Assembly: GCA_022824185.1 (NCBI GenBank)
Contig: JAJEAU010000019.1
Span: 62,001-126,000, forward strand
Source of the DNA: Dehalococcoidia bacterium
GTDB taxonomy: Bacteria > Chloroflexota > Dehalococcoidia > Lucifugimonadales > Lucifugimonadaceae
Reading direction: 5' to 3'
DNA: 64,000 bases
Shown piece by piece: positions 1 through 8,639 of the stretch; positions within the stretch are counted from its first letter, which is position 1, and the number at the start of each line of letters is the position of its first letter. The position numbers and the translations under genes are program-made. Under the pieces are notes generated by a model that saw only the letters and a list, made by a program, of their open reading frames with translations, did no database searches and was not told the origin of the DNA.

Positions 1-760
1 TCGGGATGTCGAGATTTTCGGCGAGCCAGACGTATGAGGACATGGAGTGCTCGTCCATCATCTCCTCGTACCAGTAGTAGTTGAAAGCCTGGATGCCTTT
101 GCCGAGTTCAAGGGCCTCGGTGCGGGAGTACCAGTGGTTGGCGTCGAGCATGAGCGGGACGTCGGGGCCGACCGCTTCACGAACTGCGGCGCAGGCGGCG
201 ATGTCCATCTTGACGGATGGTGCCCATGAGACTGGTGGCATCCATGTGTGGAGCTTGATGGCGGTGTATCCGCGGTTGATGAGCCACTCGGCAAAGCGAC
301 CGTAATCTTCGGGCGTTGCGAGGCCGTTTTCCATCTCGTCGCCGCACATGGTTGAGCCGTAAGCGGGGACTTTGTCTCTCATGCCGCCTAGGATCTTCCA
401 GACTGGCATTTCGATTTTCCGCCCGAACCAGTCCCAGAGAGCGAGCTCGGCGATGGCTAGGGGTCGGTCGGAGAATGCGCCGCCAGAGCCGCGCTGCCAG
501 CGTGCCATTGCCTGCCAGAGACGCTCGCGGTCAGTGGCGTCTTGTCCGATAAGGACTTTTTTGATGAAGTTTTCTAGGATCGCTGGTCGGAGGGCGTCGG
601 GTGAGCCGAAACAGTAGCCGCTGATGCCGTCTTCAGTTGTGATTTTCAGAAGGGCCGACTGAGCTTCGTGAGGATCGCCGGGATGGGCGTGACCGTCGGT
701 GTCGTGGACGGTGTTGGAGGTATATGTGAAGGTTGTTATTTTGATGTCGGTGATGATCAT
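1..760 (-). CDS. Mandelate racemase/muconate lactonizing enzyme family protein (partial, C-terminus outside window)
   Basis: This is an enolase-superfamily enzyme, probably an acid-sugar dehydratase or racemase; the substrate cannot be told. The ATG at 758-760 gives MIITDIKITTFTYTSNTV, the usual N-terminal strand of the family. It is followed by the capping domain (ALWDWFGRKIEMPVWKILGG), the barrel strand AIKLHTW carrying the catalytic-site lysine, the first metal-ligand strand LMLDANHWYS, and WYEEMMDE, which holds the second acidic ligand. The frame runs off the left edge, so about the last 130 residues, including the third metal ligand and the general acid/base histidine, are not visible. 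A second family member lies at 52834-54003, but the two differ in motif detail and are not recent duplicates. Confidence 0.88.
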   Translation of the reverse strand, partial: MIITDIKITTFTYTSNTVHDTDGHAHPGDPHEAQSALLKITTEDGISGYCFGSPDALRPAILENFIKKVLIGQDATDRERLWQAMARWQRGSGGAFSDRPLAIAELALWDWFGRKIEMPVWKILGGMRDKVPAYGSTMCGDEMENGLATPEDYGRFAEWLINRGYTAIKLHTWMPPVSWAPSVKMDIAACAAVREAVGPDVPLMLDANHWYSRTEALELGKGIQAFNYYWYEEMMDEHSMSSYVWLAENLDIP

Positions 761-775
761 GGGATGTTCCTCGGG

Positions 776-814
776 CCCTCACCCTAAACCCTCGCCCACT
801 TGGCGGGAGAGGGG
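776..814 (-). repeat. Dispersed palindromic repeat, family A, copy 1
   Basis: Read on the minus strand this copy begins CCCCTCTCCCGCCAAGTGGG and ends AGGGTTTAGGGTGAGGG. The two arms (CCCTCTCCCGCC and GGCGAGGG-like) can pair. Related copies lie at 41271-41310 and 56168-56201, all in intergenic DNA and all followed by an AGGGTGAGGG tail. This copy sits just upstream of the partial enolase-superfamily gene. Confidence 0.7.
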
Positions 815-866
815 ATACTGTTGGCTTTCTAACGATGTTATTGGTTTTGAACCGTGATTCTTGGGA

Positions 867-1438
867 TTATTTCGATTCGTCGCCAAAGCAGGCCATTGAC
901 TCGCGACCAAGATGTGAGGGGATTACACTTGTGGCTTCCCACCTCCTAGCCTCTATGACTTCGATTCTTGCACTGTCACGAGCCGAGGTTGTTCTTATTT
1001 TTCCAGCCGCTTCGGCCGCCAAATCGTAAAATCCATCCTCGATAGCACACCTGACAACAAACGCTAGACTCGCCGCTGCGCAGAATCCCAGGCAGTGGAG
1101 GATGCTGCTCTGATAGCAGTCCAATAGTCTCTCGCTAGTACAGCGTCTTGGGCGACGATAAACAATGCCGTGTTTTGCGAAGACCTAATGTCGACCAACA
1201 GCGCTTCTTCCAATTGCCTGCCTAGTGGCGGCACGGGTGTTGGAGTCGCGGTTGCACTCGAAGCTTGATCCTTAGATGCCGGTAGCTCCGGGACAACTGA
1301 CTGATCAGGGGATCTCCCGATTCCCAAGGGTTCCCACAAATGAAAATCGAACCGGCTTATGGTAACGAAATCCGCAATTGCGCCGAAAATCAGCAGTCCG
1401 ATAAAGACGATTGTTCCCAGTTGTTTCCGTCTGATCAT
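867..1438 (-). pseudogene. Small membrane-anchored protein broken by a -1 frameshift
   Basis: Two overlapping minus frames read as one protein. The first (1438 to 1064) starts MIRRKQLGTIVFIGLLIFGA, a membrane anchor, then a PTPTPVPP linker and a helical part ending ARDYWTAIRAASSTAWDSAQ. It then stops at a TAG. The adjoining frame continues without a break in character: SLAFVVRCAIEDGFYDLAAE, then KIRTTSARDSARIEVIEA, ending at 867. Together they would give about 185 residues with a TPR-like helical C-terminal half. The frame change falls near 1066-1075 at CGGCGAGTCTAG. I see no slippery heptamer, so decay or a one-base assembly error is more likely than programmed shifting. Function unknown. 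Confidence 0.5.
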
Positions 1439-1501
1439 AGTGTCAATTATGGTCAGGAGCCACGTGGATCAACGTTGTGTAACACAGAGCTTCAGTAAGA
1501 A

Positions 1502-1675
1502 TCATGGAGATTGGATGCCACGTTGAGAATTGAGTTCTTTGTTTGCGATTTCGCGGAGTTCGTAGAGACAGTTCAGCGCCTCGATAGGCGTTATGTTGTC
1601 GGTGTCGATTTCAGTTATTGAGCGGAGGAATTCGGTGTTGTTGGTTGATTCGTTCCATGTCGGGCCTCCGTGTGT
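1502..1675 (-). pseudogene. Remnant of the 3' end of a second mutS
   Basis: The minus strand encodes a fragment ending NTEFLRSITEIDTDNITPIE, then ALNCLYELREIANKELNSQ and a stop at 1502-1504. The intact MutS at 2693-5383 ends NSELLHSIAELDTDNLTPIE, then ALNRLYELKESAKKEL. The match covers about 40 residues with mostly conservative changes. No upstream start or MutS core is present on this side. The remnant lies about 1 kb beyond the end of intact mutS in the same orientation, with two small plus-strand genes between. It is read as a decayed paralogue or a rearrangement scar. Confidence 0.75.
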
Positions 1676-1778
1676 CCTGATGATACGCCTGAGTCTGACT
1701 CGCTGAACCGTATATACGCATAGATGTTGGATTTATGATTGGGTTGTGTGGTCTTCCCAGAATACAAAGGATACGAAC

Positions 1779-1901
1779 ATGCAAGCTATGAAACTCATAC
1801 TTACAATCGTTGCAGTGGGCATCATTGCGATGTTAGTTACTTTCGCCTGCACAACCGAGACGCCCACGCCAGTCGTTCAAACCGTCGAGGTGAAGTCGTG
1901 A
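1779..1901 (+). CDS. Very small lipoprotein (40 aa)
   Basis: ATG at 1779 follows AAAGGATACGAAC, which contains a good ribosome site (AGGA). The product starts MQAMKLILTIVAVGIIAML, a hydrophobic signal segment, then VTFAC, a lipobox-like cysteine, and the short tail TTETPTPVVQTVEVKS. The tail resembles the start of the linker found in Chloroflexota binding lipoproteins (TPTP...VQTVEV), so it may be a truncated remnant of one or a free-standing mini-lipoprotein. Its stop overlaps the GTG start of the next gene (GTGA at 1898-1901), which suggests translational coupling. Function unknown. Confidence 0.5.
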   Translation: MQAMKLILTIVAVGIIAMLVTFACTTETPTPVVQTVEVKS

Positions 1902-2500
1902 AACCCATCGGGACAATCACCGTCGTTACTGCGGCAATCATCGCCGTGGTCATGCTTTCGGTGTTCGGCAACGAACGGACGCAAGTGTGTTCGTGCTGGG
2001 AGGCACCGCCTGCAATCGCCTTTGAAGGTGCGACGATGGTGTTTTACGGCGAGGTCGTCGAAAAACGAGAGGTGGCGTCTGACTGGGTGGAGTGGTCGGA
2101 GCATCACTATGTGATCGAATTCAAGGTGCGCCAAGTATGGAAAGGCCTGGTCACGGAAACCATCTACATCAATACATTGCCGGACAGCGCGGGTTGCGGC
2201 GGTTATCCGTGGTTCGAAGTCGGCGAGGAATACTTCGTATACGTGTCTAATTACGACCACGAATACATGCCGTTGGTTGAACTCTGCGACCGTATCGTCA
2301 ACTCGGATCGGGCGGACGAGGATTTCGAAGCGTTGGGCGACGGTTTGATACCCCGGCCCGGCACCTCGGCGCCGACACCCACACCTGCCCCCGTCTGGCA
2401 AACGGTGTCGGGAAACTGCAACGCATCGACGCAAGCGCCGTTCGAAGCATCATACCTGTTGCTGGTTGCGGGCATCATTGCTATTGCGTCCCGTAAGTGA
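1898..2500 (+). CDS. Secreted/anchored TIMP-like (NTR-fold) protein
   Basis: The frame is open further upstream, but GTG 1898 is preferred because it overlaps the stop of the preceding mini-lipoprotein and gives a proper signal sequence (KPIGTITVVTAAIIAVVMLS). The mature part begins VCSCWEAPP, the Cys-x-Cys start typical of bacterial TIMP/netrin-like domains. It continues through MVFYGEVVEKREV, FKVRQVWKGLVTETIYI and GCGGYPWFEVGEEYFVYVS, the usual 'leaky vessel' motifs of such proteins. A PTPTPAP linker and a weakly hydrophobic C-terminus (YLLLVAGIIAIASRK) follow, so both ends may touch the membrane. About 200 residues. Bacterial members have no settled function; a role in protease control is only an analogy. 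Confidence 0.72.
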   Translation: MKPIGTITVVTAAIIAVVMLSVFGNERTQVCSCWEAPPAIAFEGATMVFYGEVVEKREVASDWVEWSEHHYVIEFKVRQVWKGLVTETIYINTLPDSAGCGGYPWFEVGEEYFVYVSNYDHEYMPLVELCDRIVNSDRADEDFEALGDGLIPRPGTSAPTPTPAPVWQTVSGNCNASTQAPFEASYLLLVAGIIAIASRK

Positions 2501-2692
2501 AGGTCGGTGTGTGCGGGTGATGATTCTTGATTTTTTGGGAATGGGTAACCGGCGACGTATGGTGTCAAATCGCGTTCGCCGCGATGATCATTGGTTGCGG
2601 ATACGTTTGCTATTGGTTCATGGGCAAACGATAACGCGTAGCATCGTACATAAGTTCCGAAAAGATTTGCAATGCCTTGAACATCCCTCTGA

Positions 2693-5383
2693 TCATAGCT
2701 CTTTTTTGGCAGATTCTTTGAGTTCATAAAGGCGATTTAGCGCTTCTATGGGGGTTAGGTTGTCGGTGTCTAGTTCGGCGATTGAGTGTAGGAGTTCGGA
2801 GTTTTGGGTTGGAGGTGCGAATAGGTCTAGTTGGTGGTGGTCAGGGCGGGATGTTGTTGGGGCGTTAGTCGAGTGGTTTTCTAGTTCGGTTAGGAGTTCT
2901 CGGGCGCGTTCGACTACTGTTGCAGGCATACCGGCTAGTTGGGCGACGTGGATGCCGTAGGAGCGGTCGGCGCCGCCTTCCACTATTCGGTAGAGGAACT
3001 GGATGGAATCGCCTTCTTCGGCTACGGCTACTCGGAGGTTGTGGGCTCGAGGGAGGGTGTCGCCGAGGGCGGTCATCTCGTGGTAGTGGGTTGCGAAGAG
3101 GGTCTTGCAACCGAGGGCGGGACTGTTATGGATGAATTCCGCTACGGCTCGGGCGATGGCTAGACCGTCGTAGGTCGAGGTGCCGCGTCCGATTTCGTCG
3201 AGGATGGCCAGGGAGCGTGGCGTGGCTTGGTTCAGGATGGATGCGGTTTCGACCATTTCCACCATGAAGGTGGAAAGTCCGCCTGAGATGTCGTCGGAGA
3301 TGCCGATGCGGGTGAAGATGCGGTCTACGATGCCGATGCGTGCGAATTTTGCGGGGACGAAACTGCCTATCTGAGCGAGTATGACGAGGATGGCGGCCTG
3401 TCGGATGTAGGTGGATTTGCCGGACATGTTGGGTCCGGTGATGATGAGGAGCTGGTTTTCGGAGTTCGACGCGTTGAGGTCGTTAGGGACGAAGCGTCCA
3501 AATCCGAGGACGTCTTCGACCACGGGGTGACGGCCGTCTTCGATCTGGAGGAGGTCGCCGTTGTCTAAGAATGGGAGGGTCCAGTCGTTTTCGGCGGCGG
3601 TCCGGGCCAGAGCGAGGCAGACGTCGATTCTGGCGATCGTCGAGGCGGTACGCAATATAGCTGCGGCGTGTTCGGCGATTTGCTGGCAGACGCGGCGGTA
3701 GATGGACTGCTCGAGTTCGTTGATTTGGTCGGCGGCACGGAGGACCTGGTTTTCGAGGTCTTTCAGCTCGGGGGTTATGTAGCGTTCGGCGTTGACCAGG
3801 GTCTGCTTGCGCTCGAATTCTTCCGGGACTTTCGACAAGTGAGAGCGGGAGACTTCGATGTAGTAGCCGAAGACGCGATTGTGGTTTACGCGAAGGTTAG
3901 GGATGTCGTATTGTTCGCGAGCTTTGGCTTCGACGGCGGCGATGCTGGTTCGGGCTCGCGATGCGGTTGTGCGGAGTTCGTCGAGGTCGTGGTCGAAATC
4001 AGGTTTGATCATACCGCCGTCGGAGGCGCGGTGAGGCGGGTCTTCGACGATGGCTCGGTCGATGAGGTCTCGGACTTCCTGATGGTTGTTGATGCCTTCG
4101 AAGAGGAGGGATAGCGGGAGGTTGGTGTCGGAATCGGTGATCGCACCGCGGATCGAGGGGGCTTTGTCGAGGCCGCGGAAGAGTGAGCGGAGTTCTCTAG
4201 GTGAGGTTTGGCCGAGGGTGAGGCGGTTGACCAATCGGGCGAGGTCGGGAACGTCGGCGAGGGCGTCGTGCAGGGCAGCTCTGGCGGTTGAGTGTCCGAA
4301 TAGGGAGTTGACGGCAAGTTGTCGGGTATTGAGATCGTTGAGGTCGGTAAGTGGGGATGAGAGCCAATCGCGGAAGAGACGTGCACCCATAGGAGTGCGT
4401 GTTGAATCGAGGGTGTTAAGTAAGGTAGGGCCGCCTTCGACAGTAGGGGTAAGGATTTCGAGGTCTCGGAGCGCGGCCGCGGGGACGTGCATGTAGCGGT
4501 CGGGGCGATGTCGGCGGAGCGTTGTGATTGTGGGTAGGCGACCGATTTGAGTTTGGGCCAGGAAGTCGATGGCGGCGGCGGCGGCGATGGTTGCGAGGGG
4601 TTGGTTTTCGAGTTCGAAGGGCGATAGGGTTTCGGTTTTGAAGTGGGATTTGAGGGTGTCGGCCGCGAGTTCCGGATCCAGGACGGTTTCGTCGAGCGAC
4701 CGGATGACGGTGTCGGATAAGCCGGATGTCGGTCTGCCTCCACCCGTTGAGGCGGAAGAATTGGCGGTGATGTCGTCTAGGAGGATTCGGGCATCGGTGT
4801 CGACGAGGATTTCGGCGGGTTCGAGGCGCTCTAGGTGGTCGATGATGTTCGCCGATGGGATTTCCATGGCGGCGAATTCGCCGGTGGATGCTTCGAGCCA
4901 TGCGAGGCCGGCTTGGTGTCCTTCAACGACGCAGGCGGCTAGGTAGTTGTTTTTCGACTGTTCGAGGAGGGATTGGTCGAGGGCGGTACCGGGGGTTACG
5001 ATGCGGACTACTGCCCTATCGACGATACCTTCTGAGTTTGGTTCGGTCGTGGTTTGTTCGGCGATGGCGATTTTGAGACCGGATGCGACTAGGCGCGGGA
5101 GGTGGGTGTCGAGGGCGTGGTGAGGGATGCCAGCGAGGGCGGATTTTTGTCCGCCACCAACGTCTCGGGAGGTTAGGGCTACGTCGAGGAGTTTGGAAAG
5201 TGTGTGGGCATCTTCATCGAAGCATTCGTAGAAGTCGCCCATGCGGAAGAGGAGCAGGGAATCGGCGTGTTTGGCTTTGAATTGGAGGTATTGTCGCCTT
5301 CCGGGGGAGAGTTTGCGTCGGGTTGCGCGGCGGTTGGCGGGGCGCGCGGAGTCGGTTGCGGGTTGGTCGGCGGTGGTGGTCAT
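2693..5383 (-). CDS. mutS: DNA mismatch repair protein MutS
   Basis: MutS recognises base mismatches and small loops in new DNA and, with ATP, recruits the repair machinery. At 896 residues it has normal bacterial length. The mismatch-binding domain I begins SPGRRQYLQFKAKHADSLLL and carries the Phe-x-Glu wedge in RMGDFYECF. The ATPase has Walker A GPNMSGKSTYIRQ near residue 647 and Walker B LAILDEIGRGTSTYDG near 725, followed by LFATHYHEM. The C-terminal tail (DTDNLTPIEALNRLYELK) is the conserved dimerisation helix. No mutL is in the window. A diverged copy of this tail lies downstream at 1502-1675. The start ATG at 5383 lies in a short gap after the upstream binding-protein gene. Confidence 0.97.
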   Translation of the reverse strand: MTTTADQPATDSARPANRRATRRKLSPGRRQYLQFKAKHADSLLLFRMGDFYECFDEDAHTLSKLLDVALTSRDVGGGQKSALAGIPHHALDTHLPRLVASGLKIAIAEQTTTEPNSEGIVDRAVVRIVTPGTALDQSLLEQSKNNYLAACVVEGHQAGLAWLEASTGEFAAMEIPSANIIDHLERLEPAEILVDTDARILLDDITANSSASTGGGRPTSGLSDTVIRSLDETVLDPELAADTLKSHFKTETLSPFELENQPLATIAAAAAIDFLAQTQIGRLPTITTLRRHRPDRYMHVPAAALRDLEILTPTVEGGPTLLNTLDSTRTPMGARLFRDWLSSPLTDLNDLNTRQLAVNSLFGHSTARAALHDALADVPDLARLVNRLTLGQTSPRELRSLFRGLDKAPSIRGAITDSDTNLPLSLLFEGINNHQEVRDLIDRAIVEDPPHRASDGGMIKPDFDHDLDELRTTASRARTSIAAVEAKAREQYDIPNLRVNHNRVFGYYIEVSRSHLSKVPEEFERKQTLVNAERYITPELKDLENQVLRAADQINELEQSIYRRVCQQIAEHAAAILRTASTIARIDVCLALARTAAENDWTLPFLDNGDLLQIEDGRHPVVEDVLGFGRFVPNDLNASNSENQLLIITGPNMSGKSTYIRQAAILVILAQIGSFVPAKFARIGIVDRIFTRIGISDDISGGLSTFMVEMVETASILNQATPRSLAILDEIGRGTSTYDGLAIARAVAEFIHNSPALGCKTLFATHYHEMTALGDTLPRAHNLRVAVAEEGDSIQFLYRIVEGGADRSYGIHVAQLAGMPATVVERARELLTELENHSTNAPTTSRPDHHQLDLFAPPTQNSELLHSIAELDTDNLTPIEALNRLYELKESAKKEL

Positions 5384-5453
5384 GGGCTCTGCACGCGATT
5401 TTAGACGCGTACTGAGCTAACCGAGTCAGATGTTGGCAGGAATAATGGCAAAT

Positions 5454-5489
5454 CGCCCCTCGGTGGGGAACCGAGGGGCGTTTTGGTTT
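5454..5489 (-). terminator. Hairpin terminator after the solute-binding protein gene
   Basis: A perfect 11-bp stem (CGCCCCTCGGT / ACCGAGGGGCG) with a 5-base loop lies 22 bases past the stop of the binding-protein gene and before mutS. The T-rich run is better on the plus side (TTTTGGTTT), while the minus side has only ATTT. It probably separates the transporter operon from mutS, perhaps incompletely. Confidence 0.6.
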
Positions 5490-5510
5490 ACCGATATTTC
5501 GGTTTCTCGG

Positions 5511-7457
5511 CTATTCCACAGGTTCCAGGTTGAGGAAGATGTGGAGGCCGGTGCGGTGCCAGAATCCCTCGTGGATGTACTGGTTGTCGTTGTGAGGCCA
5601 GGATGCCTCTTCCCAGTAGGTTGTGTTCATCGGCAACGTGATGATTGTCGATGTGAGCGGGATGTCGGGCAGCTCGGGGAGCCAGATTTCCATCGCCTTG
5701 CGGTAGAGCGGCAATACCCCGGGGCTGTCTTCGGGGAGAGCGGTCATTTGCTCGACGTAGGAGTCGAACTCTTCGTTGCACCATCGGTAGAAGCCGGGGT
5801 ATGCAATGAAGCCGGTTTCGCCTTCGGTCACGAGTTCGCAGCGGTAGCCCTTGAGTACGGGTTCGGGGTCGACCATCGAGCCGTGGCCCCAGATGAATCC
5901 ATCGGCGTGACCTTGGAAGATCTGGTCGATGAAGTCGGTCGGAGTCGAGAAGCTGGCGTCGAAACCTCCGCGTCGGAGGTTCTGCGTGACGACCGGCGCG
6001 GCCGGTGTTGTGGACGGGTGCTGCGGGAAGGTTACGATGTGTATCTTCACGCGTTCGCCGTCTTTGACCCAGAAGCCTTCGCCGTCTCGGGTGTAGCCTT
6101 CGCCCTCCATTAGAGCGGCCGATTTGTCGGGGTTGAACTCGCTTGTGTCGTAGGTTTCGAGCAAGTCGGCGACTTCATCGTGGTACTTCTGCATCGGCGC
6201 GTAGTAGGGCCATGGCAGCTGCTGCACGATCTGTCCGCCACCGAAACCGAACTCGATGACTTCGTCACGGTTGATGGAGTAGGAGATCGCCCATCGGACG
6301 TTCTTGTTGTCGAACGGCGGGCGCTTGGTGTTTAGTCCAAGTCCTACGGGCCACCAGTCCTCGTATCCGAACGGTGCCTCGCCGTAGTAGTGCGTGGTCA
6401 TGTTCGGGTTTTGGGCTACGACGGCCTTGTAGTTAGGCACCGTCAGCGAGAAGGCCATGTCGATCTCGTTGGTGATGAGAAGTTGGGCCATGGTGATCTC
6501 GTTCATGCCGGGGAGGAAGATCAGTCGCTCAACTTCGGGGAGGTCTTGGAAGCCGATCTTGGCGGCCCACCAGTCGTCTCGGCGGTCCCAAATCTTCTTC
6601 TCAACGTCGGTGTGGACTAGTCGGTACGGTCCTGTGACTACGGGCCATCCCTTTGCGGGGTCGTAGTGGGAGAACATTGCGATTTCGTCGTCCGGAACGT
6701 TTTCGAAGATGTGCTTCGGGATCCACGGGACGCCGATGTCGGCGCGGAAGATCAGCAGGTCCCAGACGTATCGAGGTGAGGGTCCGGTGAACGAGATGTG
6801 GACTGTGAGGTCGTCGATCGCGGTGGCCTCGTCGGTCCACTGGTTCACGGCTCCGTGTCGGTCTGACAGCGGGTTAGTGTTGGCCATGTTTAGCGTGTAG
6901 GCGACATCGTGGGCGGTGAATGGTGTTCCATCACTCCACTCGACGCCGTCGCGGATGTTGACCGTTACGCCGGTGTAGCCGTCGTCGTACTCGTAGCTCG
7001 TGGCCATCCAAGGGATGAGTTCGCCGGTGAGCATGTTGAAGTAGAAGAGTCCTTCGCTTGCCGCTTGGTATAGGCCGCTACGCGAGAGGCCTGGTGCGTG
7101 GGCGTTGAACTGTTCGATGTCGGTGAATGCACCGGGGTGCTCGCCGCCGAGACCGGCCATGATGAGGGTCCGGTTACGCGGGACGTCTTGGTAGCCGAGC
7201 GGAACGGGGGTCGGGGTTACTTCGACCTCGACGGCGACCTCTTTCTCGACGACCTTTTCGACCGCGACCTCTTTGACGACCTCGACTTCCTTCTCGACCT
7301 CGACTTCCTTGACGACTTCGACCTCTTTGACGACTTCGACAGGGACCTCTCGGGTGACTTCGACGATGGTCTCGCTGCCGCAGGCGAGTGCGAAAGTCAT
7401 GGTCGACAGCATCATCGCTAACACGATTAGCGGTAGGATGCGTTTGGTTTTAGGCAT
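5511..7457 (-). CDS. Peptide/nickel-type ABC transporter substrate-binding lipoprotein
   Basis: This is an extracellular receptor of the SBP family 5 (DppA/OppA fold). It has a signal peptide ending FALACGSE, with the lipobox cysteine near residue 26. About 55 residues of Val-Glu-Lys repeats (VEVVKEVEVVKEVEVEKEVE and similar) follow, then TPTPVP and the globular domain. Family motifs include YEYDDGYTGVTVNIRDGVEW, SDGTPFTAHDVAYTLN and NTKRPPFDNKNVRWAISYSI. At 648 residues it is longer than usual because of the linker, which probably spaces the receptor from the membrane. The start has a strong ribosome site (AGGAGGAACACCAAATG). It is the last gene of the permease/ATPase operon. The ligand is not predictable; other Chloroflexota binding lipoproteins carry similar linkers. 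Confidence 0.93.
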   Translation of the reverse strand: MPKTKRILPLIVLAMMLSTMTFALACGSETIVEVTREVPVEVVKEVEVVKEVEVEKEVEVVKEVAVEKVVEKEVAVEVEVTPTPVPLGYQDVPRNRTLIMAGLGGEHPGAFTDIEQFNAHAPGLSRSGLYQAASEGLFYFNMLTGELIPWMATSYEYDDGYTGVTVNIRDGVEWSDGTPFTAHDVAYTLNMANTNPLSDRHGAVNQWTDEATAIDDLTVHISFTGPSPRYVWDLLIFRADIGVPWIPKHIFENVPDDEIAMFSHYDPAKGWPVVTGPYRLVHTDVEKKIWDRRDDWWAAKIGFQDLPEVERLIFLPGMNEITMAQLLITNEIDMAFSLTVPNYKAVVAQNPNMTTHYYGEAPFGYEDWWPVGLGLNTKRPPFDNKNVRWAISYSINRDEVIEFGFGGGQIVQQLPWPYYAPMQKYHDEVADLLETYDTSEFNPDKSAALMEGEGYTRDGEGFWVKDGERVKIHIVTFPQHPSTTPAAPVVTQNLRRGGFDASFSTPTDFIDQIFQGHADGFIWGHGSMVDPEPVLKGYRCELVTEGETGFIAYPGFYRWCNEEFDSYVEQMTALPEDSPGVLPLYRKAMEIWLPELPDIPLTSTIITLPMNTTYWEEASWPHNDNQYIHEGFWHRTGLHIFLNLEPVE

Positions 7458-7532
7458 TTGGTGTTCCTCCTATTGTGGTTACATTTGCCTGTGATTTGGG
7501 TTGTGCGAAAGCGAGAGTGGATTTGGTTCCGG

Positions 7533-8639
7533 TCAAGGCGCGTCTACGTGGGATGCTTGTGCATCGCGGATGTTGAAGAATGAGGCGATGTTCTGGTCAG
7601 ACACGGCACCAGAGTGTTCGTGGAGGAAGCATTTGGCGATTCGGGTTTGGTCTAGGGCGTAGGATTCCGGGACGTCTCGGATGCAACTTTCGATGGCGTC
7701 GGGGCACCGGTTTACGAAGGGGCACATCGTTTGGGTGACGTCGATGCCGGTGAATGGGGGATCGTTGGCACCGCGCATGTCGATCCAGCGGCGGTTTGGA
7801 TCTGGCATCGGGATGGATTGGACGAGGAGGCGCGTGTAAGGGTGTTGAGGGTCGTTGATTACGTGTTCGACATCGCCGGCTTCAACGACATGACCCCTGT
7901 ACATGATGAGAATGTTGTCGGCGACTTGGTAGGCGGTCGTGAGGTCGTGGGTGATGTAGAGGATGGCGATGCCGAGTTCGTGGTTGAGGGTCCGGATGGT
8001 TTCGAGGATCGTGGCTCGAAGGGATGCGTCGACCATGGAGACGGGTTCGTCGGCGATGATGATTTGCGGTTTTAGGAGGAGAGACCGTGCGACCATCACT
8101 CGTTGGCGCTGCCCGCCGCTGAGCTGGTGGGGGTAGCGTCCGAGGGTTTCGGAGGGCCGAAGTCCGACACCGGAGATTGCTTCTTCGATGAGGTGGCGGG
8201 CCTCGTCGCGGGACTGAGCGAGGTTGAATCTTGCGATGGCGACGGTGAAGATGTGGTCGACTTTGTAGAAGGGGTTGTAGACCGAGAATGGGTCTTGGAA
8301 GATGGCTTGGACTTGGCGTCGGTATTGTTTTCGTTCGCCGGAGTTCATGCGGTTGACGTCGTTGCCCATGTAAAGGACTTGTCCCAACGTTGGTCGTTGG
8401 AATCCGAGCATTATGCGTCCGAGGGTAGTTTTGCCGCTGCCGCTTTCCCCTGCTACGGCGGTGATGAGGGCAGGTTTTTTGTCGAGGGTGAATGAGACGT
8501 CGTTGACGGCGTAGTTGTGTTCGCGGTTCCAAATCGGGCCGCTCGAGAATATCTGGGTGACGTTTCGCAGCTCGAGCAGAGACGCCGTAGATGCGCCGTT
8601 GTTGGAGGTCGCTGATGTCATTCCAGCAGTCGCGGTCAT
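7533..8639 (-). CDS. Oligopeptide/dipeptide ABC transporter ATP-binding protein (DppF/OppF-like)
   Basis: This is the second ATPase of the importer. It shows Walker A GESGSGKTTLGRIMLGF, signature LSGGQRQRVMVARSL, Walker B IIIADEPVSMVDAS and the switch histidine in YITHDLTTA. The C-terminal oligopeptide-type extension has a Cys-rich segment (CPFVNRCPDAIESC), as in OppF/DppF, where such cysteines can bind an Fe-S cluster. The start overlaps the stop of the preceding ATPase gene by four bases (ATGA), so the two are translationally coupled. At 368 residues it is slightly long because of an N-terminal extension rich in Ser/Thr/Ala before LLELRNVTQIF. Confidence 0.93.
   Translation of the reverse strand: MTATAGMTSATSNNGASTASLLELRNVTQIFSSGPIWNREHNYAVNDVSFTLDKKPALITAVAGESGSGKTTLGRIMLGFQRPTLGQVLYMGNDVNRMNSGERKQYRRQVQAIFQDPFSVYNPFYKVDHIFTVAIARFNLAQSRDEARHLIEEAISGVGLRPSETLGRYPHQLSGGQRQRVMVARSLLLKPQIIIADEPVSMVDASLRATILETIRTLNHELGIAILYITHDLTTAYQVADNILIMYRGHVVEAGDVEHVINDPQHPYTRLLVQSIPMPDPNRRWIDMRGANDPPFTGIDVTQTMCPFVNRCPDAIESCIRDVPESYALDQTRIAKCFLHEHSGAVSDQNIASFFNIRDAQASHVDAP

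Noticed and set aside
1060..1080. Programmed -1 frameshifting in the small membrane gene
   Set aside because: No slippery heptamer or downstream pseudoknot is visible at the frame change.
4009..4743. Long minus-strand frame inside mutS, and several shorter ones on both strands
   Set aside because: Pro/Ser/Thr-rich low-quality translation lying wholly within the clear mutS frame.
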